NCBI RefSeq assembly: GCF_014640195.1
Contig: NZ_BMGM01000010.1
Coordinates: 62,001 to 126,000 of the forward strand
DNA: 64,000 bases
Source: Psychroflexus planctonicus
Lineage (GTDB): Bacteria > Bacteroidota > Bacteroidia > Flavobacteriales > Flavobacteriaceae
Direction: 5' to 3'
The notes below the pieces were generated by a model. The model saw only the letters and a list, made by a program, of their open reading frames with translations, was not told the DNA's origin and did not search any database. Numbering within the stretch: position 1 is the stretch's first letter; the number at the start of each line of letters is the position of its first letter. A program made the translations under genes and the position numbers. Shown piece by piece: positions 8,529 through 17,675 of this stretch.

Positions 8529-8536
8529 CAAATTTA
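8529..8536 (-). promoter_or_regulatory. Candidate pckA promoter (-7 element)
   Basis: TAAATTTG on the minus strand matches TAnnTTTG, 28 nt upstream of the pckA start codon. No clear -33 box. Confidence 0.4.
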
Positions 8537-8559
8537 AAGACTTTTATGAAACAGATGCA

Positions 8560-8967
8560 CTAATCTGAAACTTTATTTTTGTTCTTTTTAAAAAAACTGA
8601 AAAGCATTACAAACCACGCAATAATTATGAGTGTTCCACCGATTGGTGTGATGAAAGCAATACTTTTAAAATCGAAATTGGTGTAGTTATTTGTCGCTAA
8701 AAGATAAATAGAAAATGAAAAAAAGATGATTCCAACAAGCAACAGATAATAAATAGCATTTTTTGCCTTAGGTTGTATTCTTTTTTCGACTCCTAAAAAC
8801 AAAAGTAATAAAGCATGATACATTTGGTACTTTACTCCTGTTTCAAAACTAGCAAGTGCTTCTGCACTAAGCATTTCTTTTAAAGCATGAGCGCCAAAAG
8901 CGCCTAAAATAACCGCTGTAACACCAAAAATACTACCTAGTATTAAAAATTTTCTTTGCCTATCCAT
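8560..8967 (-). CDS. DUF423 family membrane protein
   Basis: A 135-residue integral membrane protein with four predicted helices. The N-terminal motif LGSIFGVTAVILGAFGAHAL and the ETGVKYQMYHALLLL segment are the hallmarks of DUF423 (the YgdD/YwdK group). Function is unknown. It diverges from the saccharopine-dehydrogenase-like gene at 9041; a minus-strand TAAATTTG (9013-9006) lies in the shared 73-nt gap. The C-terminus is Lys-rich (FKKNKNKVSD). Confidence 0.85.
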   Translation of the reverse strand: MDRQRKFLILGSIFGVTAVILGAFGAHALKEMLSAEALASFETGVKYQMYHALLLLFLGVEKRIQPKAKNAIYYLLLVGIIFFSFSIYLLATNNYTNFDFKSIAFITPIGGTLIIIAWFVMLFSFFKKNKNKVSD

Positions 8968-9040
8968 GTTTAAGGAATTTTTAAATTTCCTACTTTCGTA
9001 GTAAACAAATTTAATAAATTCTAAAAATAATTTTCATTTT

Positions 9041-10408
9041 ATGAGAAATATATTAATTATTGGCGCAGGAAAATCCACTTCATCTTTAATTCGATTTTTA
9101 GCTGAAAAAGCTTCAACTGAAAATTTACACATAAAAATAGGTGATGTTCAATTGGAATCGGCACAAAAAATGGCTGCTGATTTTGATACTTGTGAAGCTT
9201 TTCAATTGGATGTTTTTGATGATAAACAGCGCCAAGCTGCTATTCAAAATGCAGATATTGTAATTTCCATGCTGCCTGCTCGTTTTCATATTGAAGCGGC
9301 TAAAGACTGTTTAAAATTTGGCAAAAACATGGTTACTGCTTCTTATGTTTCTAACGAAATGCAAGCTTTAGATCATAAAGTTAAAGAGAGTAAGCTCACT
9401 TTTATGAATGAAATTGGTGTAGACCCAGGTATTGACCACATGAGTGCAATGCAAGTAATAGACCGAATCCGAAACAATGGTGGAAAAATGCTTTTATTTG
9501 AATCGTTTACAGGCGGTTTAGTGGCTCCAGAAAGCGATGACAATTTGTGGAATTATAAATTTACTTGGAACCCAAGAAATGTAGTGGTTGCTGGACAAGG
9601 TAGCGCTGCTGAATTTATTCAGGAAGGAAAATATAAGTATATTCCGTATCAGCGTTTGTTTAGAAGAACGGAATTTTTAACGGTGCCTGGATATGGACGT
9701 TTTGAGGGTTTAGCTAACCGAAATTCTTTAGCATATCGGGAAGTTTATGGATTGGAAAAAATCCCAACTTTGTATCGAGGTACTTTGCGTCGAGTTGGTT
9801 TTAGCAAAGCTTGGAATGTGTTTGTTCAATTGGGAATGACAGACGATACTTACCAAATGCAAAATACTGAGAACATGAGCTACCGCGGATTTGTAAATTC
9901 GTTTTTACCTTATTCTCCACATGATTCGGTAGAGTTGAAACTTCGCCACAGCTTAAAAATTGATCAAGACGATTTAATTTGGGATAAACTTTTAGAACTG
10001 GACATTTTTAATGCCAACAAAAAAATTGGGCTTAAAAATGCAACTCCAGCACAAGCGCTTCAAAAAATATTAGAAGAAAAATGGACGCTAGGAGCTGACG
10101 ACAAAGATATGATAGTCATGTATCATAAATTTGGATACGAACTCAACGGAGAGAAAAAGCAAATAGACTCTACTATGGTTAGTATTGGCGAAGACCAAAA
10201 ATATACTGCCATGGCAAAAACGGTTGGAATTCCTGTAGGAATTGCATGCTTAAAAATCCTGAATAAAGAAATAACCAAGACAGGTGTTTTACGTCCTATT
10301 TACCCAGAAATTTACGAGCCTATTTTAAAAGAGCTCGAAGATTTTGATATTCAATTTAAAGAAACTGAAAAAGATTATACCGGTTACAATCCTGACCAAT
10401 TGGATTAA
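9041..10408 (+). CDS. Saccharopine dehydrogenase-like oxidoreductase
   Basis: A 455-residue NAD(P)-dependent enzyme of the saccharopine dehydrogenase / homospermidine synthase superfamily. An N-terminal Rossmann fold (ILIIGAGKSTSSLIRFL) is followed by the family core (VISMLPARFH, NEIGVDPGIDHMSAM at ~125-140) and the alpha/beta C-terminal domain (SFTGGLVAPESDDN). In flavobacteria such genes are usually assigned to lysine degradation through saccharopine, but cofactor and direction cannot be read from sequence. It is monocistronic, with TACTTTCG (one mismatch to TAnnTTTG) at 8991 and a terminator at 10471. Confidence 0.85.
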   Translation: MRNILIIGAGKSTSSLIRFLAEKASTENLHIKIGDVQLESAQKMAADFDTCEAFQLDVFDDKQRQAAIQNADIVISMLPARFHIEAAKDCLKFGKNMVTASYVSNEMQALDHKVKESKLTFMNEIGVDPGIDHMSAMQVIDRIRNNGGKMLLFESFTGGLVAPESDDNLWNYKFTWNPRNVVVAGQGSAAEFIQEGKYKYIPYQRLFRRTEFLTVPGYGRFEGLANRNSLAYREVYGLEKIPTLYRGTLRRVGFSKAWNVFVQLGMTDDTYQMQNTENMSYRGFVNSFLPYSPHDSVELKLRHSLKIDQDDLIWDKLLELDIFNANKKIGLKNATPAQALQKILEEKWTLGADDKDMIVMYHKFGYELNGEKKQIDSTMVSIGEDQKYTAMAKTVGIPVGIACLKILNKEITKTGVLRPIYPEIYEPILKELEDFDIQFKETEKDYTGYNPDQLD

Positions 10409-10470
10409 TTCAATAAATTGAAATTTTAATAACACTACAATAGGTTTTCTTTTTGAAGCTTTTAAAATCA

Positions 10471-10508
10471 AAAAAAGTGCTGGGTAAATTACTCAGCACT
10501 TTTTTTTG
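10471..10508. terminator. Bidirectional terminator
   Basis: AAAAAGTGCTGGGT pairs with ACTCAGCACTTTTT, with A- and T-runs on both sides. It lies between the convergent genes ending at 10408 (+) and 10556 (-). Confidence 0.85.
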
Positions 10509-10555
10509 ATTTGTTTCAATAAGTTTGAAGTAGAGTTTTTTTCCAAGTAAGTAAT

Positions 10556-11701
10556 TTAGAAAAGAGAAACTTTCAATTTCTGTTTCACTTTCTCTTTAAA
10601 GTCGTGTGGATACGTGCGATCGCCCATAAAGATGTCAGTCATATATTCTGCTGCACGTTGACCAAATTTCTTCAACAATAAATTGCGTAAAGTTTTATTT
10701 TCGTAAAACAAAGCAGCTAGTTTAACGCCTAATTCCAATTCGGGAATTAATTTATGATTTAGTTTTTCGTTGTATAGTTTTTCTGCTTCAACAAGATTTA
10801 AATCACTTTCAGCAATGGCTTCTGCAGCTAATTTTCCGCTGTAGATGGCGTTGGAAATTCCTTCTGCAGTTAAAGGGTCTGCAAAACCCGCAGCATCACC
10901 AATTAAAAAAACATTGTGTTTTACAAAGCCATCTTTTCGTGGCGAGATAGGAATAATAAAGCCATGGGCTTGTTCTTCTAAAACGGTTTCAATGCTTAGC
11001 ATCTTTAAATATTCTTTATAGTTTTCTTTTAAATTGATTTTTTTATTGGATTTGGTAAAATTCCCTACTCCTACCGAAAGATGATTTTTCTTCGGAAAAC
11101 TCCAGCCATATCCGTATGGAACAACGTCAATATCAAATCTTGCTGATTTAGAAAGACGTTCAAAGTCTTCATCGGGAACTTTTATTTCATATTCTAGTGC
11201 AGGACACATCATTCTGGTTTCTTGCCAGCCTGCTAGTTTAGCGGTTGCACTTAAAGCGCCGTCGGCAGCGATAATGAATTTAGCCTGAATTTGTTGGTTA
11301 GTTGTAGTTAAAGTGGTGTATTCACTTTGAAAATCTAATGAAATTAATTTTTCACCTTGTAAAACTTCAACTCCAAGTTCTTCTGCCTTTTGCACGATAA
11401 GATAATCAAATTCATCGCGCATAATCATGCTAATAATCGGGCTTTTACGGATGGTATTTAAAGCAAATTTTTTGGCGTCGAAACGGATGTCTACATCAAA
11501 AAATTCGCGTTCTACTGCTGTTGAAACATCAAATGGCATATTTCTTCTTCCTCTAAAAACAAAGCCTCCACCACAAGTTTTGTATCGGGGTAAGTTTTCT
11601 TTTTCGATTATAATGACTTTTAAGCCTTTTTTTGCCAATTGAAATGCAGCACTTGCTCCAGAAGGCCCACTACCTATAACTGCTACGTCATAAATTTCCA
11701 T
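10556..11701 (-). CDS. Geranylgeranyl-reductase family FAD oxidoreductase
   Basis: A 381-residue flavoprotein of the geranylgeranyl reductase / p-hydroxybenzoate hydroxylase fold. The N-terminal dinucleotide motif is DVAVIGSGPSGASAAFQLAKKG, followed by the family loop PRYKTCGGG (~41-49). The second FAD motif is VFLIGDAAGFADPLTAEGI (~268-286). In archaea this family saturates isoprenoid chains of membrane lipids or quinones; in Bacteroidota the substrate is not established. A UbiA prenyltransferase and mevalonate kinase lie 16 kb away, which is compatible with isoprenoid metabolism but proves nothing. Confidence 0.85.
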   Translation of the reverse strand: MEIYDVAVIGSGPSGASAAFQLAKKGLKVIIIEKENLPRYKTCGGGFVFRGRRNMPFDVSTAVEREFFDVDIRFDAKKFALNTIRKSPIISMIMRDEFDYLIVQKAEELGVEVLQGEKLISLDFQSEYTTLTTTNQQIQAKFIIAADGALSATAKLAGWQETRMMCPALEYEIKVPDEDFERLSKSARFDIDVVPYGYGWSFPKKNHLSVGVGNFTKSNKKINLKENYKEYLKMLSIETVLEEQAHGFIIPISPRKDGFVKHNVFLIGDAAGFADPLTAEGISNAIYSGKLAAEAIAESDLNLVEAEKLYNEKLNHKLIPELELGVKLAALFYENKTLRNLLLKKFGQRAAEYMTDIFMGDRTYPHDFKEKVKQKLKVSLF

Positions 11702-11870
11702 GAATTGATTGTATTAGAAAGGGTAAAAATAGACGATTCTAGAAAATACTAAAATTTTCAACTAAAAATAATGAAAAATAGAACTGATTTTGATGAAAAT
11801 CCAACTCTGTTGAATACTGTTCTTAAACTATTTTCCTTTTCATTTACTATGTTTAAAAACTTCTAGAGTA

Positions 11871-11903
11871 AAAAAAAGCAGCACTCCTAAAAAGTGCTGC
11901 TTT
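11871..11903 (-). terminator. Terminator for the small exported-protein gene
   Basis: AAAAGCAGCACT (11874-11885) pairs with AGTGCTGC plus TTTT (11893-11904). The A-run at 11871 becomes a U-run on the minus-strand transcript. Confidence 0.75.
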
Positions 11904-11928
11904 TCACATTGGGTTAGTTAATCCGCTG

Positions 11929-12093
11929 CTAATTGTCTTTTATTTTTTTGATTCCAAGATAAGCTCCGATGAACAAAGCTAATGGAATTGAAAAATGAAT
12001 AGGTTCTTCGGGGACATCGTTTACCGTTTCCGAAAAACCTAAAGCATCTTCTAAGCTTTGCGTTTGGGTATTGATGCTAATTAATAATAACAT
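11929..12093 (-). CDS. Short PID-CTERM-like membrane-anchored peptide
   Basis: A small gene, 54 codons from ATG 12093. The product has a hydrophobic start (MLLLISINTQTQS), an acidic middle (LEDALGFSETVNDVPEE) and a C-terminal PI + hydrophobic helix + GIKKIKDN tail. This layout (signal sequence, acidic linker, helix, basic tail) resembles the PID-CTERM class of short flavobacterial proteins and the protein at 43015-43251. In-frame codons upstream (KQTKSRIFNIQQIVFSVA) would complete a good signal peptide, but no ATG, GTG or TTG precedes them, so the true start may be mutated. It lies just behind a T9SS-domain remnant. Function unknown. Confidence 0.5.
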   Translation of the reverse strand: MLLLISINTQTQSLEDALGFSETVNDVPEEPIHFSIPLALFIGAYLGIKKIKDN

Positions 12094-12145
12094 TGCTACA
12101 CTAAAAACTATTTGTTGTATGTTGAATATTCTACTTTTCGTCTGT

Positions 12146-12298
12146 TTACTTTTTAATCATTTTTTGAGAGAAGCTAGTTTCTTCACTTTCTACTTTTACA
12201 AGATAAACTCCTGCTTCCAATTGATGTAAATCAATCGCTTCATCTGCTGTTTTTACTTTGGTTTGCAATACTTTTTTACCCAACAAAATGTAAAACTG
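12146..12298 (-). pseudogene. Remnant of a T9SS-secreted protein gene (C-terminal domain only)
   Basis: The minus strand reads QFYILLGKKVLQTKV...IDLHQLEAGVYLVKVES...SFSQKMIKK followed by TAA. This is a textbook type IX secretion C-terminal sorting domain: strand, LxxGVYLVKV, and basic KMIKK end. The frame closes with an in-frame stop immediately upstream (12304-12302) and no start or mature protein remains. The break coincides with the 5' truncation of the plus-strand regulator (12299-13036). Confidence 0.8.
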
Positions 12299-13036
12299 TA
12301 TTTAAGCAACTACACAAAAGAACAAGAGTTAGCCAATTTAAACCTATTAAATCAGAAGCAATCTTACCAAAATAGACTTTTAAGTATTTTAATTTGTTTC
12401 GCTGTAATTAGCCTTATTTTTTATTATTTCTACAAGCGAAAACAAAAGCAAATCATGCTCACTAAAATTCAACTCAATGAAACTGAACATAATAAATTAA
12501 AAGCCGAACAAAAGTTAAAAGAAGAATTGATTCTACGTAAAGAACAAAATGAAAAAATACTGAAATTGGCTTTTGATAATGAGTTGAAAGGAAAAGAATT
12601 ACTTCAATTACAATTGCAACAAAAACAAAATGAAATTGAAGCAGCTCAACTTGAAAAACAATCCAGTGTTAACTTATTAAATGAAGCTTTTTTAGCTTTA
12701 AAAGATGAAAAAATAAACGATGCAAGCCTATTGTTGAAGAAACTTCAAACCAATAAAATTATTTCTCAGCAAAACAATAGTTTAAAGGAATTATTCGAAT
12801 CTATTTCGCCTAATTTTATGCAACGCCTTAATGAAATCAATCCAAATTTAACCGAGCAAGATATTTTATATTGCGCCTTAATTCGGCAAAAACATTCCAC
12901 AAAACAAATTGCAAATTTTCTAAATGTTTCACCTAAATCGGTCAACCAACATAAATATCGACTTAAAAAGAAGTTGGCTATTTCTAAGGAAGAAAACATC
13001 AATGATTTTATTTCAAAAATTGAATTTTCAGCATAA
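12299..13036 (+). pseudogene. 5'-truncated TM/coiled-coil/LuxR-type regulator
   Basis: The remaining ~245 codons encode a single membrane helix (RLLSILICFAVISLIFYYFY), a long Lys/Glu/Gln coiled coil (KRKQKQ... to LEKQSS), and a C-terminal helix-turn-helix (LTEQDILYCALIRQKHSTKQIANFLNVSPKSVNQHKYRLKKKL). This is the back half of the flavobacterial TPR-TM-coiled-coil-HTH regulators, whose N-terminal signal peptide and ~300 residues of TPR are absent. An open frame begins at a TTG (12263), but its first 12 codons are antisense to the T9SS remnant. I therefore place the break at about 12296-12301. It may still make a membrane-less fragment; most likely it is non-functional. Confidence 0.75.
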
Positions 13037-13066
13037 TTAAAATCAGAAATAGCTTCAATTCCATTG

Positions 13067-14440
13067 CTAATTTTCTTCTAAATAAGCATTGTATTCCGTG
13101 AGGGTTTCTTTCAGCTGATTTTCGGTTATTGGGTCATCACTTCGGTATTTGTGCATGGAGTAATCTGCTATGGTGATAATTTTGTAATAATTACTTTCTT
13201 CAGAAACCTTTTGATGTATGGCAATGTATAAATCATTCAGTTTTTTCAGGCTTTTAATTTCATCAATCTTTCCTTCTGGCTTTGTTAGTTTTAAAATCAA
13301 TTTCTTTAGGTTTGGATAATTAGAAATGTGATCATTAAAGCTTTCTAATGAACTTAACATACTTAAATGCATGATTTCTAAAGAAGACTTGGAAGCTAAA
13401 TCTTCAAAACGAAAGTCTAGTGTTTGATTAGGAAAAGCAGTGGTAAGATTTAATTTATTTAAGTTAGGAAGTTGATAGATCGATTCAGGGAATTCTGAAA
13501 ATCCACAACCTATACTTAAACTCTTTAATGTATTTGGAAACTTAAAGTCTTTTGGTAAATTTATTTCGCAATAGCTTAATTTTCTTGGGCTTTTATTATA
13601 ACTACTGTTCCCTAATATTAAATGTTCTAATTTGGGTAAATCCTGAATAAAACCAAGGGCTTCAACTTGGTTGTAACCACCCAATAATTTGGGATTAAAT
13701 CCTATATATAAGTTAGTTAGGTTTTTGAGTTCCCCAACTTCTTTAGGAATGGTTTTCAGTTGGTTTCCTTCTAAATTCAGAAAAGTGAGTTTAGTACATT
13801 GTCGAATAGGTTTGGGCACAAAAGATAATTCTTTATACGATAAATCCAATTGAGTTATGGTATCTGGTCGATTAAAAATAGCCATCATCTCAGGTGAAAA
13901 TGCTTCAATTGGCGATGTATAAAATTCTTGATCTGGGTCTGGCAAATCGGCTATAGTAGTAAATTGAAAAGGTATTAAAGTAGCTCCAGTTTCTTCATGA
14001 ATATAACCCCATTTTCCATTTTTTTGAGCTGCTATCATAATGCTCCAAGAATAATCAGATTCAATAATGGCTAATTTATCATAAGTGCATCGAATACTTT
14101 CTAGCGACCCATCATTACTCCATGGACTTAAAATCAAACCATATTTCTGGTTTTTTTTTACAATGGTAAAATTTGGGCTTTGATCAAAAAAACCTAAACT
14201 GTCATACTTAAAAGGAACGAGTTGTTGTGGTTTACCTTCGCCAAAACCCTGGAACATTCCCCATTTTTGAGTCTTCTTTGAGCGCGCAATAAAAACACCA
14301 TCGCCATTGAATGAATCTTGCACTATACTGTCTGCTCTTAATGTACGTTGCAAACCTTTTAAATTATCATTTGGCTGAGCTAACAACTGATTAGCAAAAA
14401 ACATGGTTACAAAACTGAATATTAAAAATTTACACTTCAT
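13067..14440 (-). CDS. Exported WG-repeat and leucine-rich-repeat protein
   Basis: A 457-residue protein with signal peptide MKCKFLIFSFVTMFFANQLLAQ. Residues ~45-170 carry WG (KWG) repeats (TQKWGMFQGF, QKYGLILSPW, NGKWGYIHEETGATLIPF). Residues ~185-430 are leucine-rich repeats (TQLDLSYKELSFVPKPI, LTFLNLEGNQLKTIPKEVG, LTNLYIGFNP). Both repeat types mediate protein binding; no catalytic motif is visible. It probably sits in the periplasm or at the cell surface. It follows the gene at 14448 by 7 nt, so the two are likely co-transcribed. It converges with the truncated regulator at 13036, 30 nt away. Confidence 0.8.
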   Translation of the reverse strand: MKCKFLIFSFVTMFFANQLLAQPNDNLKGLQRTLRADSIVQDSFNGDGVFIARSKKTQKWGMFQGFGEGKPQQLVPFKYDSLGFFDQSPNFTIVKKNQKYGLILSPWSNDGSLESIRCTYDKLAIIESDYSWSIMIAAQKNGKWGYIHEETGATLIPFQFTTIADLPDPDQEFYTSPIEAFSPEMMAIFNRPDTITQLDLSYKELSFVPKPIRQCTKLTFLNLEGNQLKTIPKEVGELKNLTNLYIGFNPKLLGGYNQVEALGFIQDLPKLEHLILGNSSYNKSPRKLSYCEINLPKDFKFPNTLKSLSIGCGFSEFPESIYQLPNLNKLNLTTAFPNQTLDFRFEDLASKSSLEIMHLSMLSSLESFNDHISNYPNLKKLILKLTKPEGKIDEIKSLKKLNDLYIAIHQKVSEESNYYKIITIADYSMHKYRSDDPITENQLKETLTEYNAYLEEN

Positions 14441-14447
14441 GCTATCA

Positions 14448-15923
14448 TCAATTTAATTCATCTAATAATGCGTTGTTTTTGTCTCTAACTTTATAGTAAA
14501 AATCTGCTGGATAGCCCGCTTCTTCTAATCTTGCAAAGTCGGATAAATTGTCTTGCAAAATTTGTTTTGCTTGTTCTTTGTTTCCTAATAAATTATATAA
14601 GCTAGCAACTTGAAAGGCAAAATCGTTGTACTTAACTTGGTACTCAAGTTCATCATAACTTATTTCAATGTAGCCAGACAAATCTGTAGTGTTTTTTTTA
14701 AGTTCTTTTTTGTATTCCAAAAGTTCCTTCAGAATTTCTTGTGCTTTTGGGTTGTTATTGAGTCGGACTTCTAATTCTCCTAACCTAGCTTGTAACATTT
14801 TAGCTCCATAGGTATTATTTTGTTCCAGCTGAAGCTGAACTAATTGGTTTGTAAAAAATTTAGCTTTATCCCAGTTGCTATTATCATAAGAAATACCGTA
14901 GCCAACAGAATTTAAAGCAAAAAGGCTTTCAAATTGAAGATGTTCAGGATTTTTAAGCAGCCGCTCGCTAGCTTCTAAAGCCGAATCCAGTTTTGAATCT
15001 CCAAGTAATTGATCTATGTAAGTTGCAAAAATTTGTTCCCATTTTTTGATGGTCTCCAAATCATTAGCTTGATCAAAATTTAATGTATTAAAATGATGGA
15101 CAAGTAAATTGAAGCCTTGATCAGATAAGTCTATATAAGCCAAATCATTCACATCAAAAACTAATAAGTCTTCCCATTTTAAGTAATTAATTTCTGTTTT
15201 TTTTAATTCGCTTTTGTCATACAAACTATAAGTTATTTTCTGGTATAGCGTATCCTGATTATTTATAATTTGAAAAGCAGTAGGTCCCATTTTCTCTTTA
15301 TCCAGTATTTTGAAGTCACTTTTCATTTGGTAATCAACCACAGAATCTTTTGTATTTTGATCTACACTAAATACTTTAAAAAACGTATTCTGAATATTTC
15401 GTTTTTTATATTGCATCTCAGATATCTCAAAATAATCACGATTATCTTGTGATTCGTTGTGCTTGATAGATTCAATTAAATAGTCATTTTTATTGTAGGT
15501 ATAATTTACAGTAGAAATCTCTCCTGAAGATTCATCTTCAAAAAAATCGTATTCTTGATATACTTTACTCAACTTTGGGTAAATGCTTTTGTGATTTTCT
15601 ATAACTTCCTCTAAGACGTAATTCCTTATTTCACCCTGTTCAGAAAATTTCGTTATAATTTGTTGAAGTGTATCATCTTCGTACAAATAATACTTTGTTT
15701 GTTCAAAATTTGGATTTCCAAATACAGATTTTGACAACAATCCGTTGGGATAATAAACAAGTTCCGTTTTTGATGTATTGATAGTATCTAAACTTTGGTC
15801 TGTATTGTAATATATTACTTTTTTTACAGGCTGATTATCATATTGGCTCCACTGATTTTGGGCATTAACGAAAAGAGTAAAAAGAAATAAGTTCAAACCG
15901 AAATAAATGTAAAAGGCTTTCAT
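14448..15923 (-). CDS. Exported protein of unknown function with TPR-like C-terminus
   Basis: I do not recognise this 491-residue protein. It starts with a signal peptide (MKAFYIYFGLNLFLFTLFVNAQ). Residues ~30-260 are rich in beta-strand and Tyr/Asp/Asn with loosely repeated elements (YYPNGLLSKSVFG, EYDFFEDESSGE, YKKRNIQNTF), reminiscent of YD/MORN-like wrapping but not clear repeats. Residues ~265-490 are helical and TPR-like (LDSALEASERLLKNPEHLQ, NTYGAKMLQARLGELEVRLNN, VASLYNLLGNKEQAKQIL). It is the first gene of a two-gene unit with the WG/LRR protein, suggesting a shared envelope role. Confidence 0.7.
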   Translation of the reverse strand: MKAFYIYFGLNLFLFTLFVNAQNQWSQYDNQPVKKVIYYNTDQSLDTINTSKTELVYYPNGLLSKSVFGNPNFEQTKYYLYEDDTLQQIITKFSEQGEIRNYVLEEVIENHKSIYPKLSKVYQEYDFFEDESSGEISTVNYTYNKNDYLIESIKHNESQDNRDYFEISEMQYKKRNIQNTFFKVFSVDQNTKDSVVDYQMKSDFKILDKEKMGPTAFQIINNQDTLYQKITYSLYDKSELKKTEINYLKWEDLLVFDVNDLAYIDLSDQGFNLLVHHFNTLNFDQANDLETIKKWEQIFATYIDQLLGDSKLDSALEASERLLKNPEHLQFESLFALNSVGYGISYDNSNWDKAKFFTNQLVQLQLEQNNTYGAKMLQARLGELEVRLNNNPKAQEILKELLEYKKELKKNTTDLSGYIEISYDELEYQVKYNDFAFQVASLYNLLGNKEQAKQILQDNLSDFARLEEAGYPADFYYKVRDKNNALLDELN

Positions 15924-16148
15924 ACACCATAAAATTTAAATGTTGTGTAAATTACAAAATTTTTTCAAACTACTGTAAATTAGACAGTAAGTAGATTCAA
16001 ATCTTGTGAACACGCAGAATAGCTTAAATTTTAAGCAGTTTTATACCAATTCTACTTTAGATTATTTTTCTCTCATAAACTTTCTTTTATCAAAAAAGAA
16101 AGTCTATAAAATATACATTCCTAAAATAGACTGAGTTCGGTTTTATTT

Positions 16149-17675
16149 CTATTTTTTTCGTTCCAAAGTATACACGTCTTCTCGTCTGTCTTTTAAATTT
16201 CGTACGCTTCCAAAATTATGCAGTTCGGTTAAGTCGTCTAAATTTACATCAGCAATCAAAATCATTTCAGTATTGGGTGTAGTTTCAGCTTTTACACCAT
16301 TGCTCGGAAAAGCAAAATCGGATGGTGTAAATACAGCTGATTGTGCGTACTGAATATCCATATTGTGTACTTTAGGTAAGTTGCCTACGCTTCCAGCAAT
16401 AGCTACGTAACATTCATTTTCTACAGCTCGGGCTTGTGCACAAAGTTTCACTCTAGAAAAACCGTTTTGGGTATCGGTTAAAAAAGGAACAAACAAAATA
16501 TTCATGCCTTCTAGGGCTAATATTCTTGATAGCTCAGGAAATTCTACATCATAACAAATTAAGATGCCTATTTTACCACAATCCGTATCAAATGTTTTTA
16601 GTTGGCTACCGCGTTGCATTCCCCAAACTTTGGCTTCATCTGGAGTTACATGTATTTTCTCGAAACGCTCAACACTACCATCGCGTTTACACAAATAACC
16701 TACATTGTACAACTTATCGTTAATAACTTTTGGCATGCTTCCAGAAATAATATTAATGTTATACGCAATAGAAAGTTCAGCCATTTTATCTTTAATGGGT
16801 TGGGTAAATTTGGCCAACTCTCTAATGGCTTCCGGTTCACTTAAATGATTGTATTTTGCCATTAAAGGCGCGTTAAAGAATTCTGGAAATAAGGCAAAAT
16901 CTGATCGGTAACCTGAAAGCGATTCCACAAAATACTCCACTTGGTGAAGTAATTCATCTAAATCTGAATACGAACGCATTTGCCACTGCACTAGACCCAA
17001 TCTAACTTCCGTTTTATTGGTAGAAGGTTTTACAGAGTCTTTTTGAAAGTATATATTATCCCATTGCATTAAGACTGCATACTCTTTGGAATCGGTGTCC
17101 CCTTCTAAATAATTAGAGAGAATTCGAACGGGTCTAAAGTCATTTGCCAATTGAAAATTAAGTACATGGTCGTCAATTTCTCTAGAACGTACTTTGTTTA
17201 TGTATTGTCTAGGAGTTAAATCAGTTGCATGTTTATGGTAGTTGGGTATGCGACCACCAAATACAATTCCTTTAAGATTTAATTGTTCGCATAACTCCTT
17301 GCGGTAATCGTATAAACGTCTTCCTAGCTTCAATCCACGGTATTCTTTTTTAATAAAAATATCAATTCCATAAAGCATATCACCATCGCTGGTATGCATT
17401 TTAAATTTGGCATCGCCTGCCACATCATCGTAAGTGTGTTTATTGTCTATTTTGTTGTAGTCTACAATCAATGAGAACGCACAGCCCGCCAAATCGCCAT
17501 TAACCGTAATTACTACTTGACCTTCAGGAAATTTAGATATAAGTTGTCTTAGTTCACTTTTTTTCCAATATGCATCTGGTGAATCACCATAAATCTCTAC
17601 AAAAGCTTCTTTTAAATCTTCAAAATCGTTTAATGAAAGATACTTTAACTCTACTTGTTCTATTTTGTTTTCCAT
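16149..17675 (-). CDS. GNAT acetyltransferase / carbon-nitrogen hydrolase fusion
   Basis: A 508-residue two-domain enzyme. Residues ~8-190 are a GNAT acetyltransferase (DIFIKKEYRGLKLGRRLYDYRKELCEQL contains the acetyl-CoA loop). Residues ~225-495 are a nitrilase/amidase with the Glu-Lys-Cys triad visible: Glu in FALFPEFFNAP (~263), Lys in RFEKIHVTPDE (~338) and Cys in ILICYDVEFPE (~375). The fusion is a known, widespread family, but the substrate is unknown. It should be cytoplasmic, hydrolysing an amide and acetylating an amine, possibly of the same compound. TATTTTTG (17687-17680, minus) ends 4 nt before the ATG, predicting a leaderless message. Confidence 0.88.
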   Translation of the reverse strand: MENKIEQVELKYLSLNDFEDLKEAFVEIYGDSPDAYWKKSELRQLISKFPEGQVVITVNGDLAGCAFSLIVDYNKIDNKHTYDDVAGDAKFKMHTSDGDMLYGIDIFIKKEYRGLKLGRRLYDYRKELCEQLNLKGIVFGGRIPNYHKHATDLTPRQYINKVRSREIDDHVLNFQLANDFRPVRILSNYLEGDTDSKEYAVLMQWDNIYFQKDSVKPSTNKTEVRLGLVQWQMRSYSDLDELLHQVEYFVESLSGYRSDFALFPEFFNAPLMAKYNHLSEPEAIRELAKFTQPIKDKMAELSIAYNINIISGSMPKVINDKLYNVGYLCKRDGSVERFEKIHVTPDEAKVWGMQRGSQLKTFDTDCGKIGILICYDVEFPELSRILALEGMNILFVPFLTDTQNGFSRVKLCAQARAVENECYVAIAGSVGNLPKVHNMDIQYAQSAVFTPSDFAFPSNGVKAETTPNTEMILIADVNLDDLTELHNFGSVRNLKDRREDVYTLERKK

